In this document: in pieces, positions 8,992 through 19,337 of the stretch
Numbering within the stretch: the stretch's first letter is position 1
Layout: each line of letters starts with the position of its first letter
Origin: Psychromonas sp. CD1
GTDB lineage: Bacteria; Pseudomonadota; Gammaproteobacteria; Enterobacterales; Psychromonadaceae
DNA: 64,000 nt
Reading direction: 5' to 3'
Assembly (NCBI RefSeq): GCF_002239585.1
Contig: NZ_NDFH01000003.1
Span: 1,116,001 to 1,180,000 of the forward strand
Notes under the pieces: model-generated
The model's input: only the letters and a program-made list of their open reading frames with translations
Database searches by the model: none
Told to the model about the DNA's origin: nothing
Position numbers and translations under genes: made by a program

Positions 8992-10230
8992 GTGAACAAT
9001 ATGCAAAATAATGGCTCACCGAAAAATACTCTTATTGCAAATATTGAGCATATAAAAAATTTAAATTCCGCCACTATCTATAAGATCATTGAGAAAAATG
9101 CTCCTATTTCCCGTGTAACAATATCAAAAATAAGCCAACTAGCCCCCGCCAGCGTGACCAAAATCACACGACAATTACTTGAGAAAAAATTGATCACAGA
9201 AACCGCACGGCAAGCCTCTACAGGAGGAAGATGCGCGATTTCATTGGCACCAAATTCATCCGCTTTTAACATGCTTTGCATTAAAATTGGACAAAAAAAA
9301 TTATTGCTGACTTGTTATGACCTAGCAGGACACAAAAACCAACAAACACAAATAGATATATCCCAAAAAAGCGGTGACAAATTATTGCAAATATTACTTA
9401 ATAGCATAAACGTTTGTATAGAGCATCAACAACAACATCATAAAAAAATAAGCGCAATATCCATTACTCTTTCAGGCCTTATCGACCCAAAAAATGGCCA
9501 TATTATTTATACCCCTAACAATAAACTCGATGATCTCCCCTTAGTAAAAATACTCGAAGAAAAGTTTCAAATTCCAAGTTTTATCGGTAATCACACCCGT
9601 AGCTTGGCACTGGCAGAATATTATTTTGGCGCATCAAAAAATAGTGAAGACTCAATACTTATCAGTATTAATAATGGGGTTGGCTCAGGTATCATCATTC
9701 AAGGTAAGTTATTACTCGGAAAAAATTATAATATTGGTGAGATTGGTCACATTCAAGTAAATCCTGCGGGTAATAAATGCCATTGTGGTCATTTTGGATG
9801 CTTAGAAACAGAAGTCAGCGACCCTATTATCCTTAATAAAGTAAAACAAGCTATCCTACAAGGAGGTTTAAGCTCTCTTAATTTAAAAGATCTTAATATT
9901 GAACGTGTTTATCAGGCGGCTGCCAATAACGACCCTCTTTGTCAAAAAATAGTCGCTGATGCGACTATTTATTTAGGAAAAATCATATCTATCTTAATTA
10001 ATATGCTAAACCCTGAAAAAGTGATTATTTCAGGGAAAATAATTCGGGCAGATAAAACATTATTTAGAATTTTAAAACAATGCATTGAACATCAGACTCT
10101 ACCAAACTTTCAACGTGCAGTGCTCATCGAACCAACACAACTACAAGATAACCCTACACTACCCGCATTTTCCTTAATTAAACAAGCGATTTATGAGGGT
10201 GATCTACTACAAAAAATAAAGGCATCTTAA
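8992..10230 (+). CDS. nagC: NagC-type ROK-family transcriptional repressor
   Basis: GlcNAc-6-P-responsive repressor of the nag genes, inferred from family and operon position. It is 412 aa (406 in E. coli). An N-terminal winged helix-turn-helix (about residues 18-80, NSATIYKIIEKN and RVTISKISQLAPASVTKITR) precedes a ROK sugar-kinase-like domain with the zinc motif CHCGHFGCLE near residue 260 and GEIGHIQV just before it. The start is GTG 8992 or ATG 9001; spacing from the GAGAT upstream favours 9001. It converges on pilC with a 23-nt gap. Confidence 0.93.
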   Translation: MNNMQNNGSPKNTLIANIEHIKNLNSATIYKIIEKNAPISRVTISKISQLAPASVTKITRQLLEKKLITETARQASTGGRCAISLAPNSSAFNMLCIKIGQKKLLLTCYDLAGHKNQQTQIDISQKSGDKLLQILLNSINVCIEHQQQHHKKISAISITLSGLIDPKNGHIIYTPNNKLDDLPLVKILEEKFQIPSFIGNHTRSLALAEYYFGASKNSEDSILISINNGVGSGIIIQGKLLLGKNYNIGEIGHIQVNPAGNKCHCGHFGCLETEVSDPIILNKVKQAILQGGLSSLNLKDLNIERVYQAAANNDPLCQKIVADATIYLGKIISILINMLNPEKVIISGKIIRADKTLFRILKQCIEHQTLPNFQRAVLIEPTQLQDNPTLPAFSLIKQAIYEGDLLQKIKAS

Positions 10231-10253
10231 ATATTCTGAAAGTGAAGATACAA

Positions 10254-11489
10254 TTAACCAATAACACTGCCCAATTGAAAAATTGGCAAGTACATGGCCA
10301 CAATTAATCCCCCTACTATCACTCCTAACACCACCATAATAAAAGGCTCTAGTAAACTGGTTAATGCATCTACAGCATCATCCACTTGTTGCTCATAAAT
10401 TTCAGCAACTTTACTTAACATGGTATCTAAATTTCCAGATTCTTCACCAATCATAACCATTTGTACTAACATCTCAGGAAAAACATCCGTCATTTTCATA
10501 GCAACATTCATTTGCATACCTCCCATCACGTCAATTCTAATTTTAAGAATTGCATTACGATAGATATAATTCCCCGAGGATCCCGATGCAGAAAGTAATG
10601 CATCTATCAAAGGGATCCCAGCTGCAAACGTAGTGGATAAAGTACGAGAAAAACGAGCAACAGACGCTTTTTCTAAAATAGGGCCAACAACCGGAATTTT
10701 AAGCAATAATAGATCACATTGATTGCGTAACCTTTCAAATGCAGCATAGGATTTTTTAAAAATCCAAACACTCAAAAATAAAACAATACCCATAATATAC
10801 CAATACTCTCGAACCAGATTTGAAATTTGTAAGACAAAAAGAGTAAAGGCGGGTAATTCTGCTCCAAATCCAGCAAATATATCTTTAAATTGTGGAATAA
10901 CAAACAATAATAATAATAGCGTCACCACCGCAGCAACTGCTAATACCGCAGCAGGATAAAACATCGCTTTTTTAATTTTAGATTTTAAGGCTTCTGATTT
11001 TTCTTTATAAATGGCAATACGATCATAAATAGTATCTAGCGCTCCAGATTGTTCACCCGCCGCAACGAGATCACAATATAGAGCATCAAAATATTTAGGA
11101 TGATCACGCAATGTTTTAGCCATGCCTGTCCCCGTAGATATTTCAGTACTCACAACGTTCATTAATTCACGTAATGATGCTTTATTCGTACTTTTAGCAA
11201 TTAAAGTTAACGTTTGTACTAAAGGTACTCCAGCATCTAACATTGTGGCAATTTGACGAGAAATAAGCGTAATATCCATTGGGTTTATTTTGTCACCAAA
11301 AACAAATAAAGGCTTCGGCAGTTTTTTTATGTGCGTAACATTAATCGCCTGTTTGCGTAATTCAGTTTTGATTTCAAGAGCAGAGGTACCGTACAATTCA
11401 CCACTAACTTTTTTACCCTTCCGGTTTATTCCCTTCCATTTAAAAGTATGAATAGGGCTCATTTTTGTTTTTTTAGGGGCCAGCATCAT
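10254..11489 (-). CDS. pilC: Type IV pilus inner-membrane platform protein PilC
   Basis: Polytopic platform protein of the type IV pilus assembly machine, GspF family. It is 411 aa. Two repeated GspF domains are visible: the first contains ISRQIATMLDAGVPLVQTL (about 75-100), the second FSRTLSTTFAAGIPLIDAL (about 275-300), each followed by hydrophobic segments (about 180-205, 230-250 and 380-405). The start at 11489 or 11486 (two ATGs) is preceded by AAGGATTT, which lies inside the first copy of a 59-bp tandem repeat. It follows pilB on the same strand; no pilD prepilin peptidase follows, since nagC ends convergently. Confidence 0.95.
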   Translation of the reverse strand: MMLAPKKTKMSPIHTFKWKGINRKGKKVSGELYGTSALEIKTELRKQAINVTHIKKLPKPLFVFGDKINPMDITLISRQIATMLDAGVPLVQTLTLIAKSTNKASLRELMNVVSTEISTGTGMAKTLRDHPKYFDALYCDLVAAGEQSGALDTIYDRIAIYKEKSEALKSKIKKAMFYPAAVLAVAAVVTLLLLLFVIPQFKDIFAGFGAELPAFTLFVLQISNLVREYWYIMGIVLFLSVWIFKKSYAAFERLRNQCDLLLLKIPVVGPILEKASVARFSRTLSTTFAAGIPLIDALLSASGSSGNYIYRNAILKIRIDVMGGMQMNVAMKMTDVFPEMLVQMVMIGEESGNLDTMLSKVAEIYEQQVDDAVDALTSLLEPFIMVVLGVIVGGLIVAMYLPIFQLGSVIG

Positions 11490-11606
11490 AAATCCTTTTT
11501 AAACGTCTATTTCGTGACTTACACAGATAATGTAAGGTTATGTATATTAAATCCTTTTTAAACGTCTATTTCGTGACTTACACAGATAATGTAAGGTTAT
11601 GTATAT
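11489..11606. repeat. Perfect 59-bp tandem repeat between pilB and pilC
   Basis: Units 11489-11547 and 11548-11606 look identical base for base. Each unit, read on the minus strand, ends in the AAAAAGGATTT ribosome site of pilC. It fills nearly the whole pilB-pilC gap (pilB ends at 11610). Confidence 0.97.
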
Positions 11607-11609
11607 TTT

Positions 11610-13304
11610 TTAGGTAACACGAGATATTTCTTGTAAACCAATTAAACCCATTAAGGCTTTTTCTAATGCCGATTCACGCAATGTATGCATTCCTTCGGCT
11701 CTGGCGATCTTTTCAATTTGTATGGCATTTCCTTTGTTCAAAATAACATTTCCTATTTCTTCAGAAAAAAGCATCACTTCATAAATCCCGACTCGCCCTT
11801 TGTAACCATCATTACATTTAGAACATCCCACTGGTTTATAAATTGGTTTTTCCTGTGCTATTTGCTCGGAATTAAAACCAAATTGTTGTAATTGATCCTT
11901 ACTATACGTCTCTTTTATTTTACATTCTGGACAGAGGAGACGTGCTAAACGCTGCGCAATGATCAAAGAAACCGAAGAGGCTATATTAAAACCCTCGACA
12001 CCCATATTTAATAGACGAGTTAAGGTTTCTGATGCAGAGTTAGTATGTAGTGTTGATAACACTAGATGCCCCGTTTGGGCAGCCTTTATGGCAATTTCAG
12101 CCGTTTCTAAATCGCGAATTTCACCAACCATGACCACATCTGGATCTTGACGTAAAAAAGAACGTAAAGCAGAGGCAAAGGTTAATCCAGCTTTGACGTT
12201 AATTTGTACTTGATTTATCCCCGTTAAATTAATTTCTACGGGATCTTCTGCCGTTGATATATTTCGCTCGACGGTATTTAATATATTTAGCCCTGTGTAT
12301 AACGATACGGTTTTACCACTGCCTGTCGGGCCAGTTATCAATATCATGCCCTGTGGTTTAGCTAATGCTTTAATATATTTATCTTTTTGTTCATCACTGT
12401 AACCGAGTTTATTAATATCCAAATTACTTGCGGACGAATCTAAAATACGCATCACCACTTTTTCGCCCCACATAGTGGGCAACGTACTAACTCGAAGATC
12501 TACACTACGATTTTTTGAAATTCGCAGCTTAATACGTCCATCTTGGGGCAAACGACGCTCTGCTATATCAAGTTTAGACATTACTTTTAAACGCGCAGAA
12601 AATCGATTAGCTAACTTAACGGGGGGAGTTGCGATTTCAGTTAATATTCCATCGATACGAAAACGAATTCGATATTTTTTTTCATAAGGTTCAAAATGCA
12701 AATCAGAAGCGCCTTTACGCACCGCGTCGAGTAAAATACTATTAATATATTTTACAATCGGGGCATCTTCATCACCATTTTGAGTTTCATCTAAACGTGA
12801 ATCTGAATTATCTACCTCAACTTGATCAATATCACTCATAGCCGCATGATCAAATACAAATTCACTGCCACCAATTTTGGTTTCAATTGCTTTTTTTAAA
12901 AAATTTTCTTCGACTAATAAAGCTTCGGTATGTATGGAAAAACTAAATCCAAAATCTTCTAATGCATCTAGATTTGTTGGATCAGACAGTGCGATGTATA
13001 GTGTATTTTGTTGCAAATAAATGGGCAACGCATGATGTTTTTCTATTAAATTATCATTTATGTATTTTTCTGGAATATTATCCAAATTTAAATCAGTAGA
13101 GTCCAGCAATGGAATACCATATTCCATCTCACAAAACTGTGCCAACGCTAAACTCGTAATAAAAGAGTTTTCAACAAGATAAGAAACCAATGATTTATGC
13201 TCATTTGCCGCATTATCGGTGATTTCTTGTAGTTGATTTTTAGCGAGCAAGTCATGTGTGGCCAAACATAATGCTAGGCCACTAATTTTATTATGCACTG
13301 GCAT
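11610..13304 (-). CDS. pilB: Type IV pilus extension ATPase PilB
   Basis: Hexameric cytoplasmic ATPase powering pilus polymerisation. It is 564 aa. An N-terminal MshEN/GspE-N domain (about 1-150) precedes the ATPase core: Walker [11 protein letters not shown] near 325, the Asp box around [19 protein letters not shown] near 385-405 containing Walker B and the catalytic Glu, the His box [14 protein letters not shown] near 410, and a tetracysteine zinc motif CPECKIKE with [13 protein letters not shown] near 460-500. It starts one base after the pilA stop codon, consistent with a pilABC operon. Confidence 0.97.
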   Translation of the reverse strand: MPVHNKISGLALCLATHDLLAKNQLQEITDNAANEHKSLVSYLVENSFITSLALAQFCEMEYGIPLLDSTDLNLDNIPEKYINDNLIEKHHALPIYLQQNTLYIALSDPTNLDALEDFGFSFSIHTEALLVEENFLKKAIETKIGGSEFVFDHAAMSDIDQVEVDNSDSRLDETQNGDEDAPIVKYINSILLDAVRKGASDLHFEPYEKKYRIRFRIDGILTEIATPPVKLANRFSARLKVMSKLDIAERRLPQDGRIKLRISKNRSVDLRVSTLPTMWGEKVVMRILDSSASNLDINKLGYSDEQKDKYIKALAKPQGMILITGPTGSGKTVSLYTGLNILNTVERNISTAEDPVEINLTGINQVQINVKAGLTFASALRSFLRQDPDVVMVGEIRDLETAEIAIKAAQTGHLVLSTLHTNSASETLTRLLNMGVEGFNIASSVSLIIAQRLARLLCPECKIKETYSKDQLQQFGFNSEQIAQEKPIYKPVGCSKCNDGYKGRVGIYEVMLFSEEIGNVILNKGNAIQIEKIARAEGMHTLRESALEKALMGLIGLQEISRVT

Positions 13305-13709
13305 TTATGACGTAGTAGTAACCTTACACGCTTTCGGACCATATTCATCACTCTTTAGCTCCGCAACACATGTAAACTGACCAGTTGCATCGTCATAGTT
13401 AAGCTTAATGGACGTTCCTACACTTGAGTTACTAAATGTACATTTGATGCCTGTTTGATCAACATCATAAGAAGCACAAATTGCAGATTCAGATGACAGC
13501 CCAACAGAGGCAACATCGGGTGTTTTTCCTTCACTGACTAATATAATAAAGGAAGATTTAACTCCTGAGACTTCAGCTAACCCTCCTGTTACTTCGGCTT
13601 TACGTACATAATTTTGATAAGCAGGTAATGCGATTGCCGCTAAAACACCAATAATTGCAATGACAATTAAGAGCTCGATTAATGTAAAACCTTGTTGATT
13701 TTTTTTCAT
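13305..13709 (-). CDS. pilA: Type IV pilin, major subunit PilA
   Basis: Pilin precursor of about 134 aa starting at MKKNQQG (an upstream start adding MEKK is possible). A type III signal peptide is clear: short basic leader, cleavage G|FTLIELL with Phe+1 and Glu+5, then the hydrophobic alpha-1 helix [20 protein letters not shown]. The mature head has a C-terminal Cys pair (FTCVAEL and KACK) that would form the D-region disulfide, plus Cys pairs further upstream (AICASY, IKCTF). First gene of pilABC. The 430-nt upstream region to zur probably carries its promoter; I saw no clear sigma-54 site. Confidence 0.96.
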   Translation of the reverse strand: MKKNQQGFTLIELLIVIAIIGVLAAIALPAYQNYVRKAEVTGGLAEVSGVKSSFIILVSEGKTPDVASVGLSSESAICASYDVDQTGIKCTFSNSSVGTSIKLNYDDATGQFTCVAELKSDEYGPKACKVTTTS

Positions 13710-13985
13710 TTTTTTCTCCATGTGCTCTACTTAGTTAAACTTTTCATTTGTGTTTTGTAAAACGAAAAATAAAAAGCTGATGTTTCGTTAAATAAACACG
13801 ATTATTTACAGTGCATTACCGACACAAACATCAATCAGGATCCCATTTTCATAGTTAAAGAATCATAATAAGAATAGGACACTTATTATTTAAAAGTAAG
13901 ATAACCAATAAAACTATTTAATCCTTGTTTAGACAAAAACCAACCTTTTTTCATTCCCACAATAAAAACCAAATATTCAATATAT

Positions 13986-14013
13986 ATAGGAGTTATTTTT
14001 TACTCCTATTTTT
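13986..14013 (+). other. Terminator-like hairpin in the 430-nt pilA-zur gap
   Basis: ATAGGAGT (13986-13993) pairs with ACTCCTAT (14002-14009) and is followed by a short T run. No plus-strand gene lies to its left within the gap, since pilA reads the other way. It may terminate an unannotated plus-strand transcript or be a leader structure of zur. The rest of 13710-14139 is AT-rich, with no credible ORF; the 76-codon frame there is low-complexity. Confidence 0.35.
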
Positions 14014-14139
14014 GCTAAATTTAAAATGTAGCGTATTGCATCAAATAGATTTTATACTTACACTCTACTATCTTGCATTGAATATTTATCTTACTCATTT
14101 TATAATACTAAAAGCACACTCTAACGATGAGTTTCTCTT

Positions 14140-14574
14140 ATGTCTGATTTATTAATGCAACGCGCACATAAAATTTGTGCACAAAAAAAACTACGCTTTA
14201 CACCTAATCGTCAATTTGTTTTCCAATTAATGGCGAAACAAAAAGGTGCAATCAGTGCGTATGATTTATTAAAAAAACTAAAAAAACATGATAGTAATGC
14301 ACACCCCCCGACTATTTATCGGGCATTAGATTTTTTATTAGAAAATCACTTTATTCACCGCATTGAATCACTCAATGCTTATCTTATGTGTGATAATTTT
14401 GGTTGCGAGCATCCGATGCAATTACTTATTTGTGATCAATGTAAAAGTGTTATAGCATTAAGTGACTCTGTGATTGATGACGCATTTTTAGAGCAAGCCA
14501 AACAATCTGGCTTCAAGATAGCTAATAAAGTGTTAGAAGCACACGGGATTTGTTATAACTGTCTTACACCTTGA
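14140..14574 (+). CDS. zur: Zinc uptake regulator Zur (Fur family)
   Basis: Zinc-responsive repressor. At 144 aa it has the Fur-family winged helix at the N-terminus (RFTPNRQFVFQLMAKQ, ISAYDLLKKLKK, PPTIYRALDFLLE) and a dimerisation domain with the CxxC pair LICDQCKSV and a second C-terminal pair ICYNCLTP. It matches E. coli Zur more closely than Fur (KICAQKKLRFTP, GAISAYDLL, EAHGICYNC). It is shorter at the C-terminus than E. coli Zur (171 aa), lacking the His/Lys-rich tail. cheX follows after about 53 nt. Confidence 0.92.
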   Translation: MSDLLMQRAHKICAQKKLRFTPNRQFVFQLMAKQKGAISAYDLLKKLKKHDSNAHPPTIYRALDFLLENHFIHRIESLNAYLMCDNFGCEHPMQLLICDQCKSVIALSDSVIDDAFLEQAKQSGFKIANKVLEAHGICYNCLTP

Positions 14575-14627
14575 TTTTTTGTTCCGCATTAAAATCATTC
14601 CAATTTACTATTACGAGTATAGCTATT

Positions 14628-15092
14628 ATGAATGCAGAATTTGTAAATCCATTTTTATCCTCTTTTATTAATGTATTACAAACAATGGCACAAATAGAAA
14701 TTAAACCTGGCAGACCAAGTTTAAAGAAAAATGTAACCGCACACGGTGACGTATCTGGCCTAATCGGAATGGTTGGCTCCACCGTAAATGGTTCTTTTGC
14801 TATTAGTCTTGAAGAAAAATTAGCACTAAATATCTTTCGTTTAATGGTCGGCGATACACTGAGTAAAATTGATGATGATATTATTGATATGGTCGGTGAA
14901 ATTGTTAATATGGTTGCAGGTGGTGCAAAACGCCAACTAGGCGAAAAAGGATTCAATTTTGATATGGCAACGCCTATCGTAGTTTCTGGTCCTGCGCACA
15001 GCATTAAACATCAAGTTAATGGTGTTAAAGTGTTAATGCCTTTTAGCTCAAAATATGGAAATGCCTTTCTTGAAATATGCTTTAATGAATAA
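14628..15092 (+). CDS. cheX: CheX-like chemotaxis phosphatase family protein
   Basis: 154-aa protein of the CheC/CheX family, whose known members dephosphorylate CheY-P. Visible are GLIGMVGSTVNGSFAISL near 40-60, followed by the signature helix DIIDMVGEIVNMVAGGAKR near 85-105, matching the E-x2-N phosphatase motif (Glu and Asn in GEIVNMVAGG). The start is ATG 14628 (MNAEFVNPFLSSF); the longer frame from 14571 overlaps zur and has no ribosome site. It stands alone here, with no che genes around, so its partner response regulator is elsewhere. Confidence 0.85.
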   Translation: MNAEFVNPFLSSFINVLQTMAQIEIKPGRPSLKKNVTAHGDVSGLIGMVGSTVNGSFAISLEEKLALNIFRLMVGDTLSKIDDDIIDMVGEIVNMVAGGAKRQLGEKGFNFDMATPIVVSGPAHSIKHQVNGVKVLMPFSSKYGNAFLEICFNE

Positions 15093-15350
15093 CGTTTCAT
15101 TGAGGTAACCGTACTGCTCTGGCAATAAAATATATATATCCTCCGAGCCTTTAAATATAAATTACCTTTATATGTACACATCTTGAAAAATCTTCTTTCC
15201 AGGGAAAATTGCAGGTGATGCTAGGCCGAGAGGATCATATCTCATTATTTTACGATGTGAAGGCTGTAAATATAAAATTCTAGGTGGGCTCACAACCTTT
15301 AAAGGTTGTGCGTAAGACAAAGTAAATTTACCCGATGCCTTACGCAGACA
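15093..15350. repeat. Intergenic region with nested inverted repeats
   Basis: The 258-nt gap between cheX and ybiT holds a perfect 20-bp palindrome CACAACCTTTAAAGGTTGTG at 15291-15310, immediately followed by GCGTAAG (15310-15316) paired with CTTACGC (15339-15345). No T run follows on either strand, so it is not a classical terminator. It may be an old mobile-element end or a protein-binding site. No ORF is seen. Confidence 0.5.
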
Positions 15351-16955
15351 TTAAGCTACTTTACTCATTTCTTTTTGACTGGCAAGATATTCATCTAACG
15401 TACCTTGAAAATCGATTATTTTTTTATCTTTAATATCGATAATTCGAGTTGCTAGAGAAGAAATAAATTCACGATCATGACTCACTATAATCAAAGTACC
15501 TTCAAATAATTTAAGAGCATTATTTAACGCTTCAATCGCCTCCATATCCATATGATTAGTTGGCTCATCCATAATTAACACATTCAAGTCTGACATCATT
15601 AACTTGCCAAATAATAAGCGATTTTTTTCTCCGCCTGAGCAATTACACGCTTTTTTATTCGCATCATCGTCACTAAACAGTAATCGACCTAACATTCCTC
15701 GTACGATTAAATCACTATGACATGCACGACGCCATTGTGACATCCAGTCCATAATAGTGAGATTATTATCAAACAGCTGACTGCTGTCTTGAGGACAATA
15801 ACCAATGGTAGCATTCTCCGACCATTTTAAGACACCTTCATTGTTCTCTAGCTCATTCACTAAACAACGCAACAGAGTTGTTTTACCTGCTCCATTTTCA
15901 CCGATAATGGCCAACTTAGCACCTGCTTCCAATATCAAGTTACCTTTTTCAAATAACATTTTACCATCAAAACCATGCCCTATATCTTCTAATACCAGTG
16001 CTTGGCGATGCATCTTTTTACCTGCAGAAAAACTGATACTTGGGCTAATTCGACTTGATGATTTGACTTCATCTAGTTTGATTTTATCCATTTTTTTCGC
16101 GCGAGAACTTGCTTGTTTTGCTTTGGAAGCATTTGCACCAAAACGGTTTACAAAATCTTGTAACTCTTCAATTTCAGCACTTTTCTTCGCATTACCCGCT
16201 AATAATTGCTCACGCAATAAACTTGACTGAGCTAAAAAGTATTCATAGTTTCCAGGATAAATACGCAATTCGCCATAATCTATATCCGCCATATGTGTAC
16301 AAACAGCATTTAGAAAGTGACGATCGTGAGAGATAATAATCATGGTACATTTACGTTTGTTTAACTCACCTTCTAGCCAATTTATAGTATGAATATCAAG
16401 GTTATTGGTAGGCTCATCCAGTAATAATATTTCAGGGTTTGCAAACAAGGCTTGAGCAAGTAAAACTCGAAGCTTCCAGCCTGGTGCAACCTGTTGCATT
16501 AAACCGTAATGAAATGATTCTTCGATGCCGGCTTCAAGTAAAATTTCACCCGCACGACTCTCAGCACTGTATCCATCCATTTCTGCAAATTGACTTTCGA
16601 GATCTCCAACACGCATACCATCTGCATCAGTCATCTCAGGTTTAGCATAAATACTGTCACGCTCTTGCTTTATTTTCCATAGCGCAGTATCTCCCATAAT
16701 AACCGTATCAATCACGCTATATTTTTCAAAGGCAAATTGATCTTGACTCAGGGTGCCTACTTTAAACCCTGGAGTTATAGACACATTACCTGAAGAAGGG
16801 ATTAATTCTCCGCTAAGAATCTTCATGAAAGTAGATTTTCCACAACCATTGGCACCGATTAATCCGTAACGATTACCGTGACCAAATTTAGCAGAAATGT
16901 TTTCAAATAAAGGCTCTGGGCCAAATTGCATAGTGATATTAGACGTTGCGATCAA
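15351..16955 (-). CDS. ybiT: ABC-F family ATPase YbiT
   Basis: Soluble tandem ABC ATPase of the ABC-F group, translation factors acting on the ribosome. It is 534 aa (530 in E. coli YbiT). Two nucleotide-binding domains are seen: Walker [11 protein letters not shown] near 37 and [10 protein letters not shown] near 355; Walker [13 protein letters not shown] and [12 protein letters not shown]; signature CSGGEKNRL in the second domain. The degenerate first-domain signature [13 protein letters not shown] is typical of YbiT, and the inter-domain linker is basic and alpha-helical (about 240-300). It is separated from gorA by a divergent promoter region. Confidence 0.93.
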   Translation of the reverse strand: MIATSNITMQFGPEPLFENISAKFGHGNRYGLIGANGCGKSTFMKILSGELIPSSGNVSITPGFKVGTLSQDQFAFEKYSVIDTVIMGDTALWKIKQERDSIYAKPEMTDADGMRVGDLESQFAEMDGYSAESRAGEILLEAGIEESFHYGLMQQVAPGWKLRVLLAQALFANPEILLLDEPTNNLDIHTINWLEGELNKRKCTMIIISHDRHFLNAVCTHMADIDYGELRIYPGNYEYFLAQSSLLREQLLAGNAKKSAEIEELQDFVNRFGANASKAKQASSRAKKMDKIKLDEVKSSSRISPSISFSAGKKMHRQALVLEDIGHGFDGKMLFEKGNLILEAGAKLAIIGENGAGKTTLLRCLVNELENNEGVLKWSENATIGYCPQDSSQLFDNNLTIMDWMSQWRRACHSDLIVRGMLGRLLFSDDDANKKACNCSGGEKNRLLFGKLMMSDLNVLIMDEPTNHMDMEAIEALNNALKLFEGTLIIVSHDREFISSLATRIIDIKDKKIIDFQGTLDEYLASQKEMSKVA

Positions 16956-17066
16956 AGTAAGATTCCTAGCGTTATAAATAATATTATATTAATGAGTAAC
17001 AAAATTGAGATGCGAAAAGCATTTATTTACACCAAAAATAATAAATGTTAAATTTAAGGGAACAAT

Positions 17067-18425
17067 ATGACAAACCATAATTATGATTTCGATTATATTT
17101 GTATTGGGGGAGGCAGCGGTGGCATTGCATCCGCAAATAGGGCCGCTATGTATGGAAAAAAAGTAGCAATTATTGAAGCGCATGCACTCGGTGGAACTTG
17201 TGTAAATGTTGGCTGTGTCCCTAAAAAAGCGATGTGGTATGCGGGACAAATTGCAGATGCCTTACGCTATGCACCCGATTATGGTTTTGATGCTCCACTA
17301 CAAAAATTTAGCTGGGAAAAATTAATTGAGAGTCGTGAAGCTTATATTGCGCGTATTCACCAGTCTTATGATCGCAATCTCGCTAACAACAATGTGACTG
17401 TGATCCATGGCTTTGCGACCTTTATTGACGATCATTGTATTGAAGTTAATGGTCAACAACTACGTGCTCCACACATTAGCATCGCAACAGGCGGCCGCCC
17501 GATTGTTCCCTCTATTCTCGGCGCCGAGTTGGGTATTACCTCAGATGGTTTTTTTGCCCTCAACACTCAGCCGAAGCGCGTTGCGGTTGTTGGAGCTGGT
17601 TACATTGCGGTTGAAATTGCAGGAGTATTTAATGCGTTACAAAGTGAAACGCATTTACTTTGCCGTAAACATACAATTTTACGTAGCTTTGATAGCATGC
17701 TGTCTTCAACTTTAGTTGAAATAATGCAAACTGAGGGACCAAAACTACACACGCATAGTGTCCCAAAATCAGTCACTAAAAATGCAGATGCAAGTTTAAC
17801 CTTACATCTTGAAAATGCACAATCCATCACAGTAGATTGTATTGTTTGGGCGATAGGACGCTATCCAGCCACCGAGAATATGGGCTTGGAAAACACTCAA
17901 ATCAAACTAAATAAAAACAAATTTATCCATGTAGATAAATATCAAAATACAAATGTTTCTGGTGTTTATGCACTCGGTGATAATACCGATGAACTACAAT
18001 TAACCCCTGTTGCCATCAAAGCGGGCAGAGAGCTCGCAGAGCGACTCTTTAATGGCAAGGTTGATGCTCATTTAGATACAACTTTAGTCCCTACTGTAGT
18101 GTTTAGTCATCCTCCTATTGGAACAATAGGCCTAACAGAGCAAGAAGCGCTTACCCAATACGGAGAAGATAATCTCACGATTTATACGTCACAATTTACC
18201 AGTATGTACACCGCATTAACTACGCACCGCCAACCGACGAGAATGAAATTAATTTGTGCGGGAGTTGATCAACGTGTTATTGGTTTACATTGTATTGGCT
18301 TTGCATCCGATGAGATTTTACAGGGTTTTGCAGTAGCAATGAAAATGGGCGCCACCAAAGCAGACTTTGATAGCTGTATTGCCATTCATCCTACTAGCGC
18401 CGAAGAGCTTGTCACACTTAAATAA
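17067..18425 (+). CDS. gorA: Glutathione-disulfide reductase
   Basis: FAD/NADPH-dependent reductase that regenerates glutathione. It is 452 aa, close to E. coli (450). Visible are the FAD-binding GGGSGGIASANRA near residue 11, the redox-active disulfide GGTCVNVGCVPKKAMW near 40-52, the NADPH fold VAVVGAGYIAVEIAG near 175, the second FAD motif GVYALGDNTD near 305, and the C-terminal catalytic His in HPTSAEELVTL. SD AAGGGAACA precedes ATG 17067. Monocistronic, ending in a hairpin. Confidence 0.96.
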   Translation: MTNHNYDFDYICIGGGSGGIASANRAAMYGKKVAIIEAHALGGTCVNVGCVPKKAMWYAGQIADALRYAPDYGFDAPLQKFSWEKLIESREAYIARIHQSYDRNLANNNVTVIHGFATFIDDHCIEVNGQQLRAPHISIATGGRPIVPSILGAELGITSDGFFALNTQPKRVAVVGAGYIAVEIAGVFNALQSETHLLCRKHTILRSFDSMLSSTLVEIMQTEGPKLHTHSVPKSVTKNADASLTLHLENAQSITVDCIVWAIGRYPATENMGLENTQIKLNKNKFIHVDKYQNTNVSGVYALGDNTDELQLTPVAIKAGRELAERLFNGKVDAHLDTTLVPTVVFSHPPIGTIGLTEQEALTQYGEDNLTIYTSQFTSMYTALTTHRQPTRMKLICAGVDQRVIGLHCIGFASDEILQGFAVAMKMGATKADFDSCIAIHPTSAEELVTLK

Positions 18426-18434
18426 GTTAAATGT

Positions 18435-18475
18435 AAAGTTTGTTTCTCATGCAAAGATGGAAACAAACTTTATAT
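18435..18475. terminator. Hairpin between convergent gorA and thyA
   Basis: Perfect 12-bp stem AAAGTTTGTTTC (18435-18446) / GAAACAAACTTT (18460-18471) with a 13-nt loop. It is suited to terminate both converging genes, though the T run is short. Confidence 0.7.
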
Positions 18476-18479
18476 CTAT

Positions 18480-19331
18480 TTATACCGAAAAGGGATATTT
18501 TATTGGTTCATGGCATTGGTAACCAACCACGCTAAAATCATCCATTGTAACCCATGTTTCCAAATCTTCTAAACTCTGGATTTTAGGGTTGATGACAAGT
18601 TGTGGCGAAGCAAAGGGTTGACGTGTGAGCTGTACATCACGCATTAATGCTAATTGATCTTCATAAATATGTGCATTAACAATTTTATGATAAGCCATAC
18701 CCGCCTTTTTACCTGTTATCTGAGCCATTAACGCTAAAAAAGTAAACACTTGAACTTGATTAAAATTAAGACCTAGAGGTACATCACAAGAACGTTGATA
18801 ACTGGTTAAATGTAACGTGTCTCCTATTAAAGAGAAAGTATGCGTATGCATACAAGGACGTAAACAACCAAGATCAAATTCACCTGGATTATAAAAAGTA
18901 ATAATTTCAGCGCGATCGTCAATACCTTGTTTAAGATTATCAACCACTTTCTTTAGTTGATCTAAATGACCACCATCATGAGTTCTCCATGAGCGGGCTT
19001 GTACACCATAAACTCGCCCCATATCATCTTCACCTTTGCGCACAGGATTGCTAAGCCACGCTTTATTTAAGTTAGCATTAGCATCCCACGTTTTTGAGCC
19101 TAAAGCCCTAAAATCAGCAGCATTATCGTAACCACGAATGTAACCTAAAAACTCAGCAATGGCTGATTTATAAAAACTTTTACGCGTCGTTATCATCGGG
19201 AATTTATTGTTAGCAACATCATATTCGAGATCTGCATTGATCACGGTTAAACATCGCTTACCTGTACGTTCATTTTTAATCCAACAACCTTGCTCAACAA
19301 TACGTTTACAGAGATTTAGATATTGTTTCAT
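18480..19331 (-). CDS. thyA: Thymidylate synthase
   Basis: Makes dTMP from dUMP with methylene-tetrahydrofolate. It is 283 aa, the longer form typical of Vibrio and relatives rather than the 264 aa of E. coli. The catalytic Cys is in [12 protein letters not shown] near residue 160, and the dUMP-binding segment is [16 protein letters not shown] near 180-195. The C-terminus is YPFSV. It follows lgt by 6 nt on the same strand, the usual lgt-thyA operon. Confidence 0.97.
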   Translation of the reverse strand: MKQYLNLCKRIVEQGCWIKNERTGKRCLTVINADLEYDVANNKFPMITTRKSFYKSAIAEFLGYIRGYDNAADFRALGSKTWDANANLNKAWLSNPVRKGEDDMGRVYGVQARSWRTHDGGHLDQLKKVVDNLKQGIDDRAEIITFYNPGEFDLGCLRPCMHTHTFSLIGDTLHLTSYQRSCDVPLGLNFNQVQVFTFLALMAQITGKKAGMAYHKIVNAHIYEDQLALMRDVQLTRQPFASPQLVINPKIQSLEDLETWVTMDDFSVVGYQCHEPIKYPFSV

Positions 19332-19337
19332 TTTAAT

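Noticed and set aside
13925-14155. 76-codon ORF between pilA and zur
   Set aside because: Low-complexity Phe/Leu/Ile/Tyr/His translation, no ribosome site, overlaps the zur start; typical of AT-rich non-coding DNA.
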